NCBI GenBank assembly: GCA_010671905.1
Contig: JAAHII010000001.1
Location: 7,154,026-7,218,025, forward strand
Source: Leptolyngbya sp. SIOISBB
Lineage (GTDB): Bacteria; Cyanobacteriota; Cyanobacteriia; Phormidesmidales; Phormidesmidaceae
DNA: 64,000 bases
Reading direction: 5' to 3'
Within the stretch, counting starts at the first letter, position 1. Every line of letters starts with the position of its first letter. A program made the translations under genes and the position numbers. The notes under the pieces are model-generated. The model made no database searches. It was not told the DNA's origin and worked only from the letters and a program-made list of their open reading frames with translations. Positions 17,729 through 26,144 of the stretch are shown in pieces.

Positions 17729-18757
17729 TTACACCATCTGCCATGTCAGCTCTTCTCCAGCTCGCAAGGGCACAAGGCCGGATTCGCCTAGGGGCAATTC
17801 ATGAGGAATGCGCCAAGGGGTTTTGGTTAGCGTAATCTGGTCAGTATTGCGCGGGAGCTGATAAAAGTCTGGCCCATGAAAGCTCGCGAACCCTTCAAGT
17901 TTGTCAAGGGCATCAACGCTTTCAAAGGCTTCGGCATACAGCTCGATCGCGTGCAGCGCCGAAAAGCAACCGGCACAACCGCAGGCACTTTCCTTGTCGT
18001 CACGGGTGTGGGGCGCACTGTCAGTCCCCAAAAAGAATTTGGGATTCCCTGAAGTCGCTGCCTGCAACAGGGCCTCTCGGTGAGTCTCTCGTTTCAAAAT
18101 GGGCAGGCAATAATAATGAGGTCGCAGCCCGCCCTGAAAGAGAATATTGCGGCTAAATAGCAAATGTTGGGGAGTGATAGTCGCTGCAACGTTGTCCGTC
18201 GCTTGGACAAACTCCACTGCCTCAGCGGTAGTGACATGTTCTAGCACTACCCGCAGGTGAGGAAATCGTTGCTTGAGGGGAGCCAGATGTTGCTCAATAA
18301 ACACTTTTTCGCGATCGAACATATCGACGCCAATATGAGTCACTTCGCCGTGCAGTAGCAAGGGCAGATCGACCTGCTGCATCGCCTCAAAGACGCGATC
18401 GCACTTCCGAATGTCAGTCACCCCGGAGTCTGAGTTGGTGGTAGCCCCAGCCGGGTAATATTTCACCGCTTTGATGAACTGAGTAGCTTTGGCGGCGATG
18501 ATTTCTTCTGGACTCGTGTTATCGGTGAGATACAGGGTCATCAATGGTTCAAATTGTGACCCCGGTGGGATGGCTGCCAGGATGCGATCGCGATAAGCGG
18601 CAGCCTCCGCCACCGAGCGCACGGGCGGTTTCAAATTGGGCATCACGATGGCGCGCGCAAATTGCCGTACCGTATGGGGTAACACTGCTTTGAGAACGGC
18701 ACCATCGCGGAGATGCAGGTGCCAGTCATCCGGTCGAGCGATCGTCAGTTTTTGCAT
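17729..18757 (-). CDS. pyrC: dihydroorotase (class II)
   Basis: Dihydroorotase interconverts N-carbamoyl-aspartate and dihydroorotate in pyrimidine synthesis. The 342-residue length and motifs match the E. coli PyrC type. Metal ligands His13 and His15 lie in DWHLHLRDG with substrate Arg17, the carboxylated Lys is in [14 protein letters not shown] (about residue 99), further His ligands are in LLHGEVTH and VLEHVTT, and the catalytic Asp is in GTDSAPH. A Cys-rich loop (CGCAGCF) follows. The start ATG at 18757 is the only one ahead of the HLHLRDG motif. It is monocistronic. Confidence 0.96.
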   Translation of the reverse strand: MQKLTIARPDDWHLHLRDGAVLKAVLPHTVRQFARAIVMPNLKPPVRSVAEAAAYRDRILAAIPPGSQFEPLMTLYLTDNTSPEEIIAAKATQFIKAVKYYPAGATTNSDSGVTDIRKCDRVFEAMQQVDLPLLLHGEVTHIGVDMFDREKVFIEQHLAPLKQRFPHLRVVLEHVTTAEAVEFVQATDNVAATITPQHLLFSRNILFQGGLRPHYYCLPILKRETHREALLQAATSGNPKFFLGTDSAPHTRDDKESACGCAGCFSALHAIELYAEAFESVDALDKLEGFASFHGPDFYQLPRNTDQITLTKTPWRIPHELPLGESGLVPLRAGEELTWQMV

Positions 18758-19167
18758 GTCCCAATCATAAAGCGACTAGCAGCGCCAACAACTGAGGATT
18801 CATGAAGTGCAAAACTGTCAGAACTGGGTGGAATTGCCTTGGTATAAAGCCGCAGTTGGCTCAGGTCATCCTGGATTGCTGAAACAAATATCTGACCAAC
18901 ATGGCACTGCCGCATTCCGACCGCCGCCTTCTGCTGTAAACGACCTGGCTACTGCAGCATGAATAGAAACCGGGTTTCTGTAACGGCATGCTTATAGAGC
19001 TGCCCGATGAACTATAAGGTACCGGCTGACCGACCTCAGTGAGTGGCTAAGCTAAAACCCATCGACTTTGCGTATTTGGATAACAGGGAAAACTCGTTAG
19101 ATAGGCGTCCTCGCCTGTCCCACCCCACCTAAAGGTGAGCAGTTGTGCAAATTAAAGGGCAAGCAGC
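18758..19167. other. intergenic region between pyrC and the FG-GAP gene
   Basis: No gene is seen in these 410 bases. The region contains a small palindrome AGAAACCGGGTTTCT at 18965-18979, a common cyanobacterial intergenic motif, and otherwise nothing I can name. Confidence 0.5.
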
Positions 19168-21477
19168 TTACCCCGTCACTCGGCCCTCGGCCCGACCGAA
19201 CAAGAGGAAATGCTCAAAGCCGCTGGCCAAGGCCCCACTGGCCACCGCCGCCGCCACATCACCATGGCGCTCAAGATACGCACTTTGGTCAAATAACGAC
19301 GATGGATCACGCCCCTCGCGTTGGCCAAACGAGAGGAAATGATAGAGCCCCAGGGCAAAGTCGCCCTTTTGCACTGCCGCCGCCACATCCGGATTTTGCT
19401 GCAGGTAGAACGATTCATCAAACAGCAGGCCATCGAGGCGACCTTCTGCCGCCCCAAACTCGATGTAATGCTCAAACGCACTATCCACTACTCCCGCCGC
19501 CACCGCGGCCTGCACGTCCGGGTGGTTGAGCAGGTAATCAGCCGCGTCAAACCCAGCACTGGGGTCACGATTTTCCCGATGGCCAAACCCCAAGAAATGC
19601 TCAATCGCCGTCATCTGGCCGCTACTCACCGCCGCCGCCACATCCGCATTTTGCGCCAGGTAATAGTCCGCATCAAACCAGTTAGACGGAGCGCGCCCCT
19701 CCTTGATGCCCCACAAGACAAAGTGCTCAAAGCCATAGTTAAAGCCGCCCTGCTGCACCGCCGCCGCGACATCAGGATTGTCGCTCAGGTAATCCGTTTC
19801 ATCAAACAACGGTGCGATGCGCAAGCCGCCCACTTCAATGTTGAAGTCAACCAGGGCACTTTGATATACCTGCCCGGTCCGAATGGCCACGAGAGACACC
19901 CACTGCTCAAAGTTAAAGAGGGCACGCGTCGGGGGGGCACTCGGTGAGGGGGGAGTCACCGTGACCGGGGGGGGCGCTTGGCCAAAGACCACATAGCTGG
20001 CCCCGACAGCACCGGTACCATTGGGGTCGGCCAAGGGGGCGCCAATAATCAGGTCATCCACCCCATCGCCATTGACATCCCCCGCGCTGCTCACCGAGAA
20101 ACCAGAGGTGTCATCGGCAGCACTACCGTTGATGACAAAGCCATTGCTGCCATTGAGGGCACTCAGCTCCAGGCTGGGGCTAAAGCTGCCACTTTTACCA
20201 AAGACCACATAGCTGGCCCCGGAATCAGGGCCATTGGGGTCGGCTCCTATGGCGCCAATAATCAGGTCATCCACCCCATCGCCATTGACATCCCCCGCGC
20301 TGCTCACCGAGAAACCAGAGGTGTCATCGGCAGCACTACCGTTGATGACAAAGCCATTGCTGCCATTGAGGGCGCTCAGCTCCAGGCTGGGGCCAAAGCC
20401 CCCACTTTGGCCAAAGACCACATAGCTGGCCCCGGAACTAGGGCCATTGGGGTCGGCAAAGTCGGCGCCAATAATCAGGTCAGCCACCCCATCGCCATTG
20501 ACATCCCCCGCGCGGCTCACCGACCAACCAGAGTTGTCAAAGGCAGCCACCCCGTTGATGACAAAGCCATTGCTGCCATTGAGGGCGCTCAGCTCCAGGC
20601 TGGGGCCAAAGCCCCCACTTTGGCCAAAGACCACATAGCTGGCCCCGGAACTAGGGCCATTGGGGTCGGCAAAGTCGGCGCCAATAATCAGGTCAGCCAC
20701 CCCATCGCCATTGACATCCCCCGCGCGGCTCACCGAGATACCAGATTCGTCACCGGCAACCACCCCGTTGATGACAAAACCATTGCTGCCATTGAGGGCG
20801 TTCAGCTCCAGGGAACTACTGCCAAAGCCGCCACTTTGGCCAAAGACCACATAGCTGGCCCCGGAATCAGGGCCATTGGGGTCGGCTCCTCTGGCGCCAA
20901 TAATCAGGTCATCCACCCCATCGCCATTGACATCCCCCGCACTGCTCACCGAGTAACCAGAGTTGTCACCGGCAGCCACCCCGTTGATGACAAAGCCATT
21001 GGTGCCATTGAGGGCACTCAGCTCCAGGGAACTACTGCCAAAGCCGCCACTTTGGCCAAAGACCACATAGCTGGCTCCGGAGTTAGGGCCATTGGGGTCG
21101 GCCCAGTCGGCGCCAATAATCAGGTCATCCACCCCATCGCCATTGACATCCCCCGCGCTACTCACCGAGGAACCAGAGTTGTCATCGGCAGCCACCCCGT
21201 TGATGACAAAGCCATTGCTGCCATTGAGGGCGTTCAGCTCCAGGGAACTACTGCCAAAGCCCCCACTGTGGCCAAAGACCACATAGCTGGCCCCGGAACT
21301 AGGGCCATTGGGGTCGGCAAAGTAGGCGCCAATAATCAGGTCATCCACCCCATCGCCATTGACATCCCCCGCGCTACTCACCGAGGAACCAGAGTTGTCA
21401 CCGGCAGCAGCACCGTTGATAACAAAGCCATTGCTGCCATCTAGACTTGCCAGGTCAAACGTTGCACCAAAAGACAT
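19168..21477 (-). CDS. FG-GAP/integrin-alpha repeat protein with C-terminal YLxxNPDVAAAV repeats
   Basis: The 769-residue protein begins without a signal peptide and has seven FG-GAP repeats (about residues 5-495). Each carries a calcium-binding loop (GDVNGDGVDDLIIGA) and the signature SGASYVVFG; together they should fold as a seven-bladed propeller. A Pro-rich linker (about 497-515) leads to a second region (about 540-769) with five copies of a roughly 48-residue unit: FDxxxYLxxNPDVAAAV, then FEHFxxFGxxEGR. That unit occurs in other large secreted bacterial proteins and its function is unknown. The protein is probably secreted, by a leaderless route. The DNA of the FG-GAP units is nearly identical between copies, indicating recent amplification or gene conversion. 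Confidence 0.85.
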   Translation of the reverse strand: MSFGATFDLASLDGSNGFVINGAAAGDNSGSSVSSAGDVNGDGVDDLIIGAYFADPNGPSSGASYVVFGHSGGFGSSSLELNALNGSNGFVINGVAADDNSGSSVSSAGDVNGDGVDDLIIGADWADPNGPNSGASYVVFGQSGGFGSSSLELSALNGTNGFVINGVAAGDNSGYSVSSAGDVNGDGVDDLIIGARGADPNGPDSGASYVVFGQSGGFGSSSLELNALNGSNGFVINGVVAGDESGISVSRAGDVNGDGVADLIIGADFADPNGPSSGASYVVFGQSGGFGPSLELSALNGSNGFVINGVAAFDNSGWSVSRAGDVNGDGVADLIIGADFADPNGPSSGASYVVFGQSGGFGPSLELSALNGSNGFVINGSAADDTSGFSVSSAGDVNGDGVDDLIIGAIGADPNGPDSGASYVVFGKSGSFSPSLELSALNGSNGFVINGSAADDTSGFSVSSAGDVNGDGVDDLIIGAPLADPNGTGAVGASYVVFGQAPPPVTVTPPSPSAPPTRALFNFEQWVSLVAIRTGQVYQSALVDFNIEVGGLRIAPLFDETDYLSDNPDVAAAVQQGGFNYGFEHFVLWGIKEGRAPSNWFDADYYLAQNADVAAAVSSGQMTAIEHFLGFGHRENRDPSAGFDAADYLLNHPDVQAAVAAGVVDSAFEHYIEFGAAEGRLDGLLFDESFYLQQNPDVAAAVQKGDFALGLYHFLSFGQREGRDPSSLFDQSAYLERHGDVAAAVASGALASGFEHFLLFGRAEGRVTG
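20000..21440. repeat. tandem 213/216-bp coding repeats
   Basis: The FG-GAP units are near-identical at DNA level. Equivalent positions fall at 20021, 20234, 20447, 20660, about 20876 and 21092, giving periods of 213 then 216 bases. The difference of one codon between the two halves suggests at least two rounds of duplication. Copy number here is likely unstable and may be mis-assembled by short reads. Confidence 0.85.
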
Positions 21478-21563
21478 TCGAAATTACTCCTCCGCGTCGG
21501 TCGCGGCATACTAGTAGTGGACATAATGCTGACGATGGGGCAAACCCACCCCGCTAGCCCCCT

Positions 21564-21670
21564 CCCAGGAGGGGAAATGTGATCCGGCGGGACCTCAGGC
21601 CCAATTGCGGCCTTGATTTCATCACTGGTGCCTGAGGCAGGCGCGGTGCGGGTCTGCAGATGGAAAAACT
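21564..21670 (+). repeat. intergenic repeat, left copy (flanks the IS)
   Basis: A segment beginning CCCAGGAGGGGAAA and ending near GCAGATGGAAAAA is repeated in direct orientation at 23029-23133, with several point differences. Both contain CCTCAGGCCCAATTGCGG. The ISAs1-like element lies between the two copies. A third, more degenerate relative (CTCAGGAGGGATGCC, then AGGTGGGT) lies near 51310. Confidence 0.75.
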
Positions 21671-21839
21671 GCCACCGCCGAGCGGCAACACCTTGCCCTG
21701 AAGAGCGGGAATTGAATCATGTGCCAGTTTTTCCCCTCTCGGGAGGGGGGCCGTAGGCGAGGTGGGTTCGATGCCCAGCACGGATGCTCAACCCACCCCG
21801 CTGCCCCTCCCAGTCAGCCCACCCCCGCTGCCCCTCCCA

Positions 21840-23030
21840 GGAGTAGGGTTGATTCATTGTCGGAAGAGAAAAATGAGAATAGGTCTTATTGGGGATGTTG
21901 CTGTTAGGAATGCAAGATGGACTTTCCCTTACTGACTCTTCTGGAAACCGCCGAGGACTTTCGCCACTTACGGGGCCTGCGCTATCCGCTCTGGCTACTG
22001 TTGTTGTTGCTGATTACCGGCGCGATGTGCGGCTACTGGGGCGCTCGCCCGATGGAAACCTTTGCGCAACAGTACGGCGGGGAACTCTGTCGCCAACTCA
22101 ACCGTCCGGTGCGCTCGGCGACCCCTTCGGACTCGACGTTCCGGCGGGTGCTAGAGCAGTGCGACTTTATTGTTTTAACGCGCATCTTTCGCCAGTGGGC
22201 GGCCGCATCGGTGCCCTTAAGCGAAGCGGAGTGGGTGGCCATTGACGGCAAGAGCATCAAGGGGACGATGAAGGACTACGCCAGCGCCCAGCAAAACTTT
22301 TGTCATGATGGTCAGTCTGTTTGGACATCGCCGGGGCTTTGTCTATGCCAGTGAGGGGATGGAAAACCAGCATCAAAGTGAACAGCAAGTCGTCCAGCAG
22401 ATGCTCGCGACCCTTGACCTCGAAGGGGTGTTAGTCACTGCGGATGCACTGCATTGTCAAAAAAAACGGTCGCCTGCCTACACCAGCAAAAAGCTTACTA
22501 CCTCTTGACGGTGAAGGGGAATCAACCGACGTTGCTCAACGCCCCTGAAACAGGTGAGTGAGCACCAGGAACCGCTCGATTGCGAACAACGCGAAGACCG
22601 CAGTCATGGCCGTTGGGTCTATCGCCGAGTGTCGGTCTATGAGGTGACTGGCCAGGACTGGGCCGAGTCGTGGCCAGGACTGCAGCGGGGGCTGTGTGTC
22701 GAACGATGGGGCTACCGTGAAAGGCGGCCCTTTGCCCAAACCCACTATTACATCAGTAACCTGGATGCGGATGCGGCGACCTTTCTAAAAAGGATTACAA
22801 GGGCATTGGTCGATTGAGAATCGCTTGCATTGGCCGAAAGATGTTGTCCTCAACGAAGACCGGGCACCGCAACGCGCGGCCAACACTGCCGCTAACTACT
22901 CGACCATTCGCAATTTCTTCATCACGGCAGCACGGCGGTTCAATCTGGACTCCATCGCTCAGGCCAAACGGTTTTTCGCCAATCGACTTGACCAGGTTTT
23001 ACTCTCACTACAATGAATCAACCCTACTCC
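21840..23030 (+). mobile_element. degenerate ISAs1-like insertion sequence
   Basis: Near-perfect terminal inverted repeats bound the element: GGAGTAGGGTTGATTCATTG plus T at 21840-21860 and its reverse complement at 23010-23030. The 1191-bp length and the enclosed DDE transposase fit the ISAs1 family. It sits between two copies of an intergenic repeat. A clean target duplication is not visible because the flanks are themselves repeats of CCCTCCCAG type. Confidence 0.85.
21917..23017 (+). pseudogene. ISAs1-family transposase, multiple frameshifts
   Basis: Fragments in three frames align with a single ISAs1 (H-repeat-associated) transposase. The N-terminal DDE_Tnp_1-associated domain (LRGLRYPLWLLLLLLITG, WVAIDGKSIKG) runs from 21917. 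The middle part (LDLEGVLVTADALHCQKK) is in frame 3, then VSEHQEPLDCEQREDRSHG. The end (GHWSIENRLHWPKDVVLNED) is in frame 1, finishing at 23017. Breaks map to TTTT (22298-22301), A8 (22459-22466), CCCC (22542-22545) and about 22786-22803. It cannot make a functional transposase as written. Confidence 0.88.
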
Positions 23031-23133
23031 CAGGAGGGGAAAGGTGATCTCGCTGGGCCTCAGGCCCAATTGCGGCCTTGATCTCATCCTGGTGCCTGAG
23101 TCAGGCAAGGCGCGGGTCTACAGATGGAAAAAC
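23029..23133 (+). repeat. intergenic repeat, right copy
   Basis: This is the direct-repeat partner of 21564-21670, immediately downstream of the IS right end. Differences between the copies are scattered substitutions, so the duplication is not recent. Confidence 0.75.
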
Positions 23134-23297
23134 GGCCATAGGCGATCGCAATCCTTTCCCTGAAGAGGGAAACAACAACTTATGGAGACCGGACAGCCCC
23201 CAACCGGGGGGATTTCGGGGACGCCATGATGGGCCAATCATCATGAACGCCTGATGTGGATTGATGAGATGTATTGAGTCACCTCCGGTGGGAGCGG

Positions 23298-23460
23298 CTG
23301 CCGCTTATACATAAGTTTCTGGTGGGTCATTTCCAGAGATCTAGCCCCCTACATCCCCCAATTCTGGGGGACTGTGAACTCCGGCCTCCCCCCAAAGTTG
23401 GGGGATAAGGGGGGCAATGCAGCATTTTGCGGTCTTATTAGAAATGTGTATAAGCGGCAG
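23298..23460. mobile_element. 163-bp MITE-like element with 11-bp target duplication
   Basis: The left end CTGCCGCTTATACATAAG (23298-23315) and the right end TGTATAAGCGGCAG (to 23460) are inverted repeats. The 11-mer GGTGGGAGCGG occurs directly before (23287-23297) and directly after (23461-23471), as expected for a target-site duplication. Inside are pairs of CCCCC/GGGGG hairpins and no gene. The same ends bound a second element at 25611-25812. The size of the duplication fits IS4-group transposition, so a parental IS elsewhere in the genome is likely. Confidence 0.85.
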
Positions 23461-23471
23461 GGTGGGAGCGG

Positions 23472-23883
23472 TGAGGGTAGAATCTTCGCGTCAATGGTCA
23501 AATTTGTAACACCTGGCCATAAGGTGCCCAAACGAATTCGCGAAATTCTCGCTGAAACGGGCTTTTTTGGGGAAAATGTGCCGATTTGAGCAGTTATACG
23601 TAGGTTGACGGGTAAATGGCTGGAATAGAGTGCGGTCAAGGGCTGAGTGTTGGCCAAGGGGTTTCGAGGCTAAACGATGGCGTAGGGGCGCACGGCCGTG
23701 CGCCCCTACGTTGGTTTTAACCCGAACTGATGTTGTCAACGAGATCGCGGTCAAGACCGTCAATTGCGGTGAGGGGGGCGATCGCGGTATCGGCCTCTCG
23801 TTCTGTCAGATGACCTGACGAGTATCAGGGTTGGGCGTGGTGCAGGCGGTAATGTCTAGCGATCCAGCGTCGGCCGTCGACTT
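23472..23883. other. gene-poor region downstream of the MITE
   Basis: I see no convincing gene. The stretch includes AGGGGCGCACGGCCGTGCGCCCCTACG near 23683, a hairpin-forming repeat also present near 56657, and otherwise only short frames without protein-like character. Confidence 0.45.
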
Positions 23884-24732
23884 TTATTGTGGTGGCGATT
23901 CCTGCTGCGGCAGCAGACCTGGGTAAAAAGTCTGGTAAAACCAGCGATATTTTTGCTGCAACTGCTGTTGAATGCGCGACGGCACGGCATGGGGCTGGGG
24001 AGCTGCAATGGCGGTGCGCGTCGCGTGGGGGTACTTAAAGCGGTAATAGCTGTCGCTTTCGTGGGGTTTGACTGTCAGGTTTTGCGGGTCAAACTCGGCT
24101 TTGGGGAGTTGCAGCCAATCGTAAACGCCTTGCATGACGGACACGGGTTCTTGCATCAGATGCTCAAACACCACGTAGTAAAGTCGCTCTTGCAGTTGAG
24201 AGCTGATGTCTTGCAGCGCTTCGAGGGAGCCTAGCGGCCCGCCGACGACCCCCGTGTCGGCAAACAGCTTATCGGCCCGACCATAGCGCGATAGATTCGC
24301 CAAATGATCGGGAAAATCGAGCAAAATCGTCTTTTGATGCCGCGCCTCGATCGAGCCGACAATTTGTCCCAGTTCGCGGACGCACACCACCATGCGAAAG
24401 TTCGGGTCGAGCTGGGCCACGGTTTCAATGTGGTTGAGCCAGCCGCGATTTTTATCCACTACCCAGGCTTGGTCGGTTTCAGCGAACCAGCCATTCATAA
24501 AGCCTTGAAAGGCATTCATCAACCGCTGATAGACGAGGTCAAATTCCACATCGAGCTGGGCGCGGAGAAAGTCATTATCGCTGAGGTGCTGCCGCAATCC
24601 GACGAGGGTGGGACACAGCGGCGAACTATGCCTAGGACAATAAATTTCGGGATGGTGGTCCAACAGTTGGCATAGCAGCGTTGACCCAGCGCGGGGCAAT
24701 CCCGTGACGTAGATGAGGTGCTTGGTCAGCAT
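23884..24732 (-). CDS. sulfotransferase family protein
   Basis: The 282-residue protein has the PAPS 5'-phosphosulfate loop GLPRAGSTLL at residues 11-20 and a 3'-phosphate binding segment VVCVRELGQIVGSIEARHQ near residue 115. Such enzymes transfer sulfate from PAPS to sugar, lipid or small-molecule hydroxyls. The N-terminal LIYVTGLPRAGST without a transmembrane segment suggests a cytosolic enzyme. It lies alone among intergenic repeats, so no pathway can be inferred from context. Confidence 0.85.
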   Translation of the reverse strand: MLTKHLIYVTGLPRAGSTLLCQLLDHHPEIYCPRHSSPLCPTLVGLRQHLSDNDFLRAQLDVEFDLVYQRLMNAFQGFMNGWFAETDQAWVVDKNRGWLNHIETVAQLDPNFRMVVCVRELGQIVGSIEARHQKTILLDFPDHLANLSRYGRADKLFADTGVVGGPLGSLEALQDISSQLQERLYYVVFEHLMQEPVSVMQGVYDWLQLPKAEFDPQNLTVKPHESDSYYRFKYPHATRTAIAAPQPHAVPSRIQQQLQQKYRWFYQTFYPGLLPQQESPPQ

Positions 24733-25100
24733 AAGGTTACTTGGTCGCCTTCAAAGTCGTCTGGATAAAAGCTCAGTCCTCGGTCAAGACTGACGCGATC
24801 GCTAAGACTAACTAGCCATTGGTATCATCGCTGCCCAGCGGCAACCCTTGAGAGCAGTCAACCTCTCTCAAAAAGCTAAATTAGCCAACGACACAGCATG
24901 TATTAACAGTGCAGCTTAAAACCTTTCCTCAGTAGTATGGACACTGAAGCCGCAAATTTCACTATCTGTAGAATTTCTTGGTTAATGGGCTTGATGATTT
25001 GGGCCTCTGCATATGCCCCTCTCTCTAAACCGCCTACGGCTGATCCACAATTCATTCTTTAGAACACGCATGAGTTTAGATCCCCCGCAATCCCCCAATT

Positions 25101-25310
25101 CTGAAACTGCTGGCGAATTCAACATTGAGAAACATTAGCGATGTGCTTGAGGTTATCGAGGCCCCCCAACCCCCAATTCTGAGGGAGCAAGAATTCGGTT
25201 TCCCCCAGAATTGACACTGCTGGTGAATTCAACATTGAGAAACACTGGCTGGGTAGCAACCGTTTTCGAGGCCCCCCAGCCCCCAACTTTGGGGGAGCAA
25301 GGGTCAGAAG
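25101..25310. repeat. direct repeat, two copies of about 110 bp
   Basis: GAATTCAACATTGAGAAACA occurs in both copies (near 25116 and 25226) after ACTGCTGG, and each is followed by TCGAGGCCCCCCA and a GGGGGAGCAAG segment. Inverted CGCCAGCAG and CGCCAGCGG segments at about 25370 and 25440 partly mirror the CTGCTGGCG start, so this may be a second degenerate non-autonomous element. Confidence 0.6.
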
Positions 25311-25610
25311 TCCCCCGAAGTCGGGGGATTTAGGGGGCAGATGAGGTGTGGGTCAGTTTACGAAATATTTCGCCAGCAGTATCAGAATTGGGGGACGGAA
25401 GGGGGCTTCCAGAAGTCTCGCGAGTTTGCGAAAAATTTCGCCAGCGGTATCAAGTCTGAGGGGAAGCGATTCTTTTAAGTTCCTCAGACTTGGGGATTGA
25501 GGGGGCTATACCCAATCTAGTGCTGCTCGGCGTAAATTTGACCACCCATTGGCCCACTCAAAGAGAAGCCGCTGCGCGTCTACACCCTAAATTCCTCTCC
25601 CAACATTGGG

Positions 25611-25812
25611 CTACGGCTTATACACATCTCTAGAACTCAGCACAAATGGTCGATCCCCCGCTGTCGCTGCCCCCTTAAAAAGGGGGCTCTATCCGATTCA
25701 AACTTGGATGTCCCCCTTTTTCTAGCGCAGCCATGCCCGGAGGGCTTTAGGGGGATTTAGGGGGATCTAACCTCAGGCATGTTCTCAAGAATGACTTATG
25801 TATAAGCGGCAG
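25611..25812. mobile_element. 202-bp MITE-like element with 12-bp target duplication
   Basis: The left end CTACGGCTTATACACATCTC and the reverse complement of the right end (CTGCCGCTTATACATAAGTC) match at most positions. CCCAACATTGGG stands directly on both sides (25599-25610 and 25813-25824), a 12-bp target duplication. The interior has no gene and carries a C5/G5-rich segment (25652-25692) that also occurs in inverted orientation at 53329-53366. It is the same family as 23298-23460. Confidence 0.85.
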
Positions 25813-26144
25813 CCCAACATTGGGAGAGGGACTTCAAACCACTTGCTCCCCTTCTCTCAGTTTTTGGGAGAAGGGGCCGGGGGATGTAGACGCGCAGTGG
25901 CTTCCCGCAGGGTGGGCGGCTTGGTATCGAGACTTATGCCGCCAGGTACTACTAGTGCTTTGACAAATTCATACTTTGCCTAAGCAACGCCAAATTCCGC
26001 GTCTCTACAAATGGGTGGGGATTAACCGATCGCGGTAGGGGCAATCCGCCCGCAGTCAATGATCCGCCATGAGGACACATTGATCCGCCATGAGGACACA
26101 GCCCTGTGTTATGCGCCGCAACGATCCTTTTATGCTGCGGCAAA

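Larger units (their letters stand above)
24733..26144. other. 1.4-kb repeat-rich non-coding region
   Basis: No real gene is visible. The region contains many copies of a CCCCC-AATTCTGGGGG type palindromic repeat, a direct repeat of about 110 bases (25101-25310), an intact MITE-like element (25611-25812), and a short tandem of ATCCGCCATGAGGACACA near 26070. It looks like a landing zone for small repeats. Confidence 0.6.

Noticed and set aside
20000-21440. Regular repeats considered as a CRISPR array
   Set aside because: Period of 213/216 bases, in frame and coding; no spacers.
19978-21444. 488-residue plus-strand open frame through the FG-GAP gene
   Set aside because: It is the antisense shadow of a GC-rich repeat gene; its repeats mirror the FG-GAP period and it has no start signal or domain.
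23441-23460. Sequence like the Nextera/Tn5 mosaic end (AGATGTGTATAAGAGACAG) suggesting adaptor contamination
   Set aside because: It differs at three of 19 positions, occurs at both ends of two elements and is flanked by true target duplications, so it is genomic.
25798-25983. Short frame beginning MYKRQ
   Set aside because: It starts in the MITE end and runs into non-coding repeats; not a gene.
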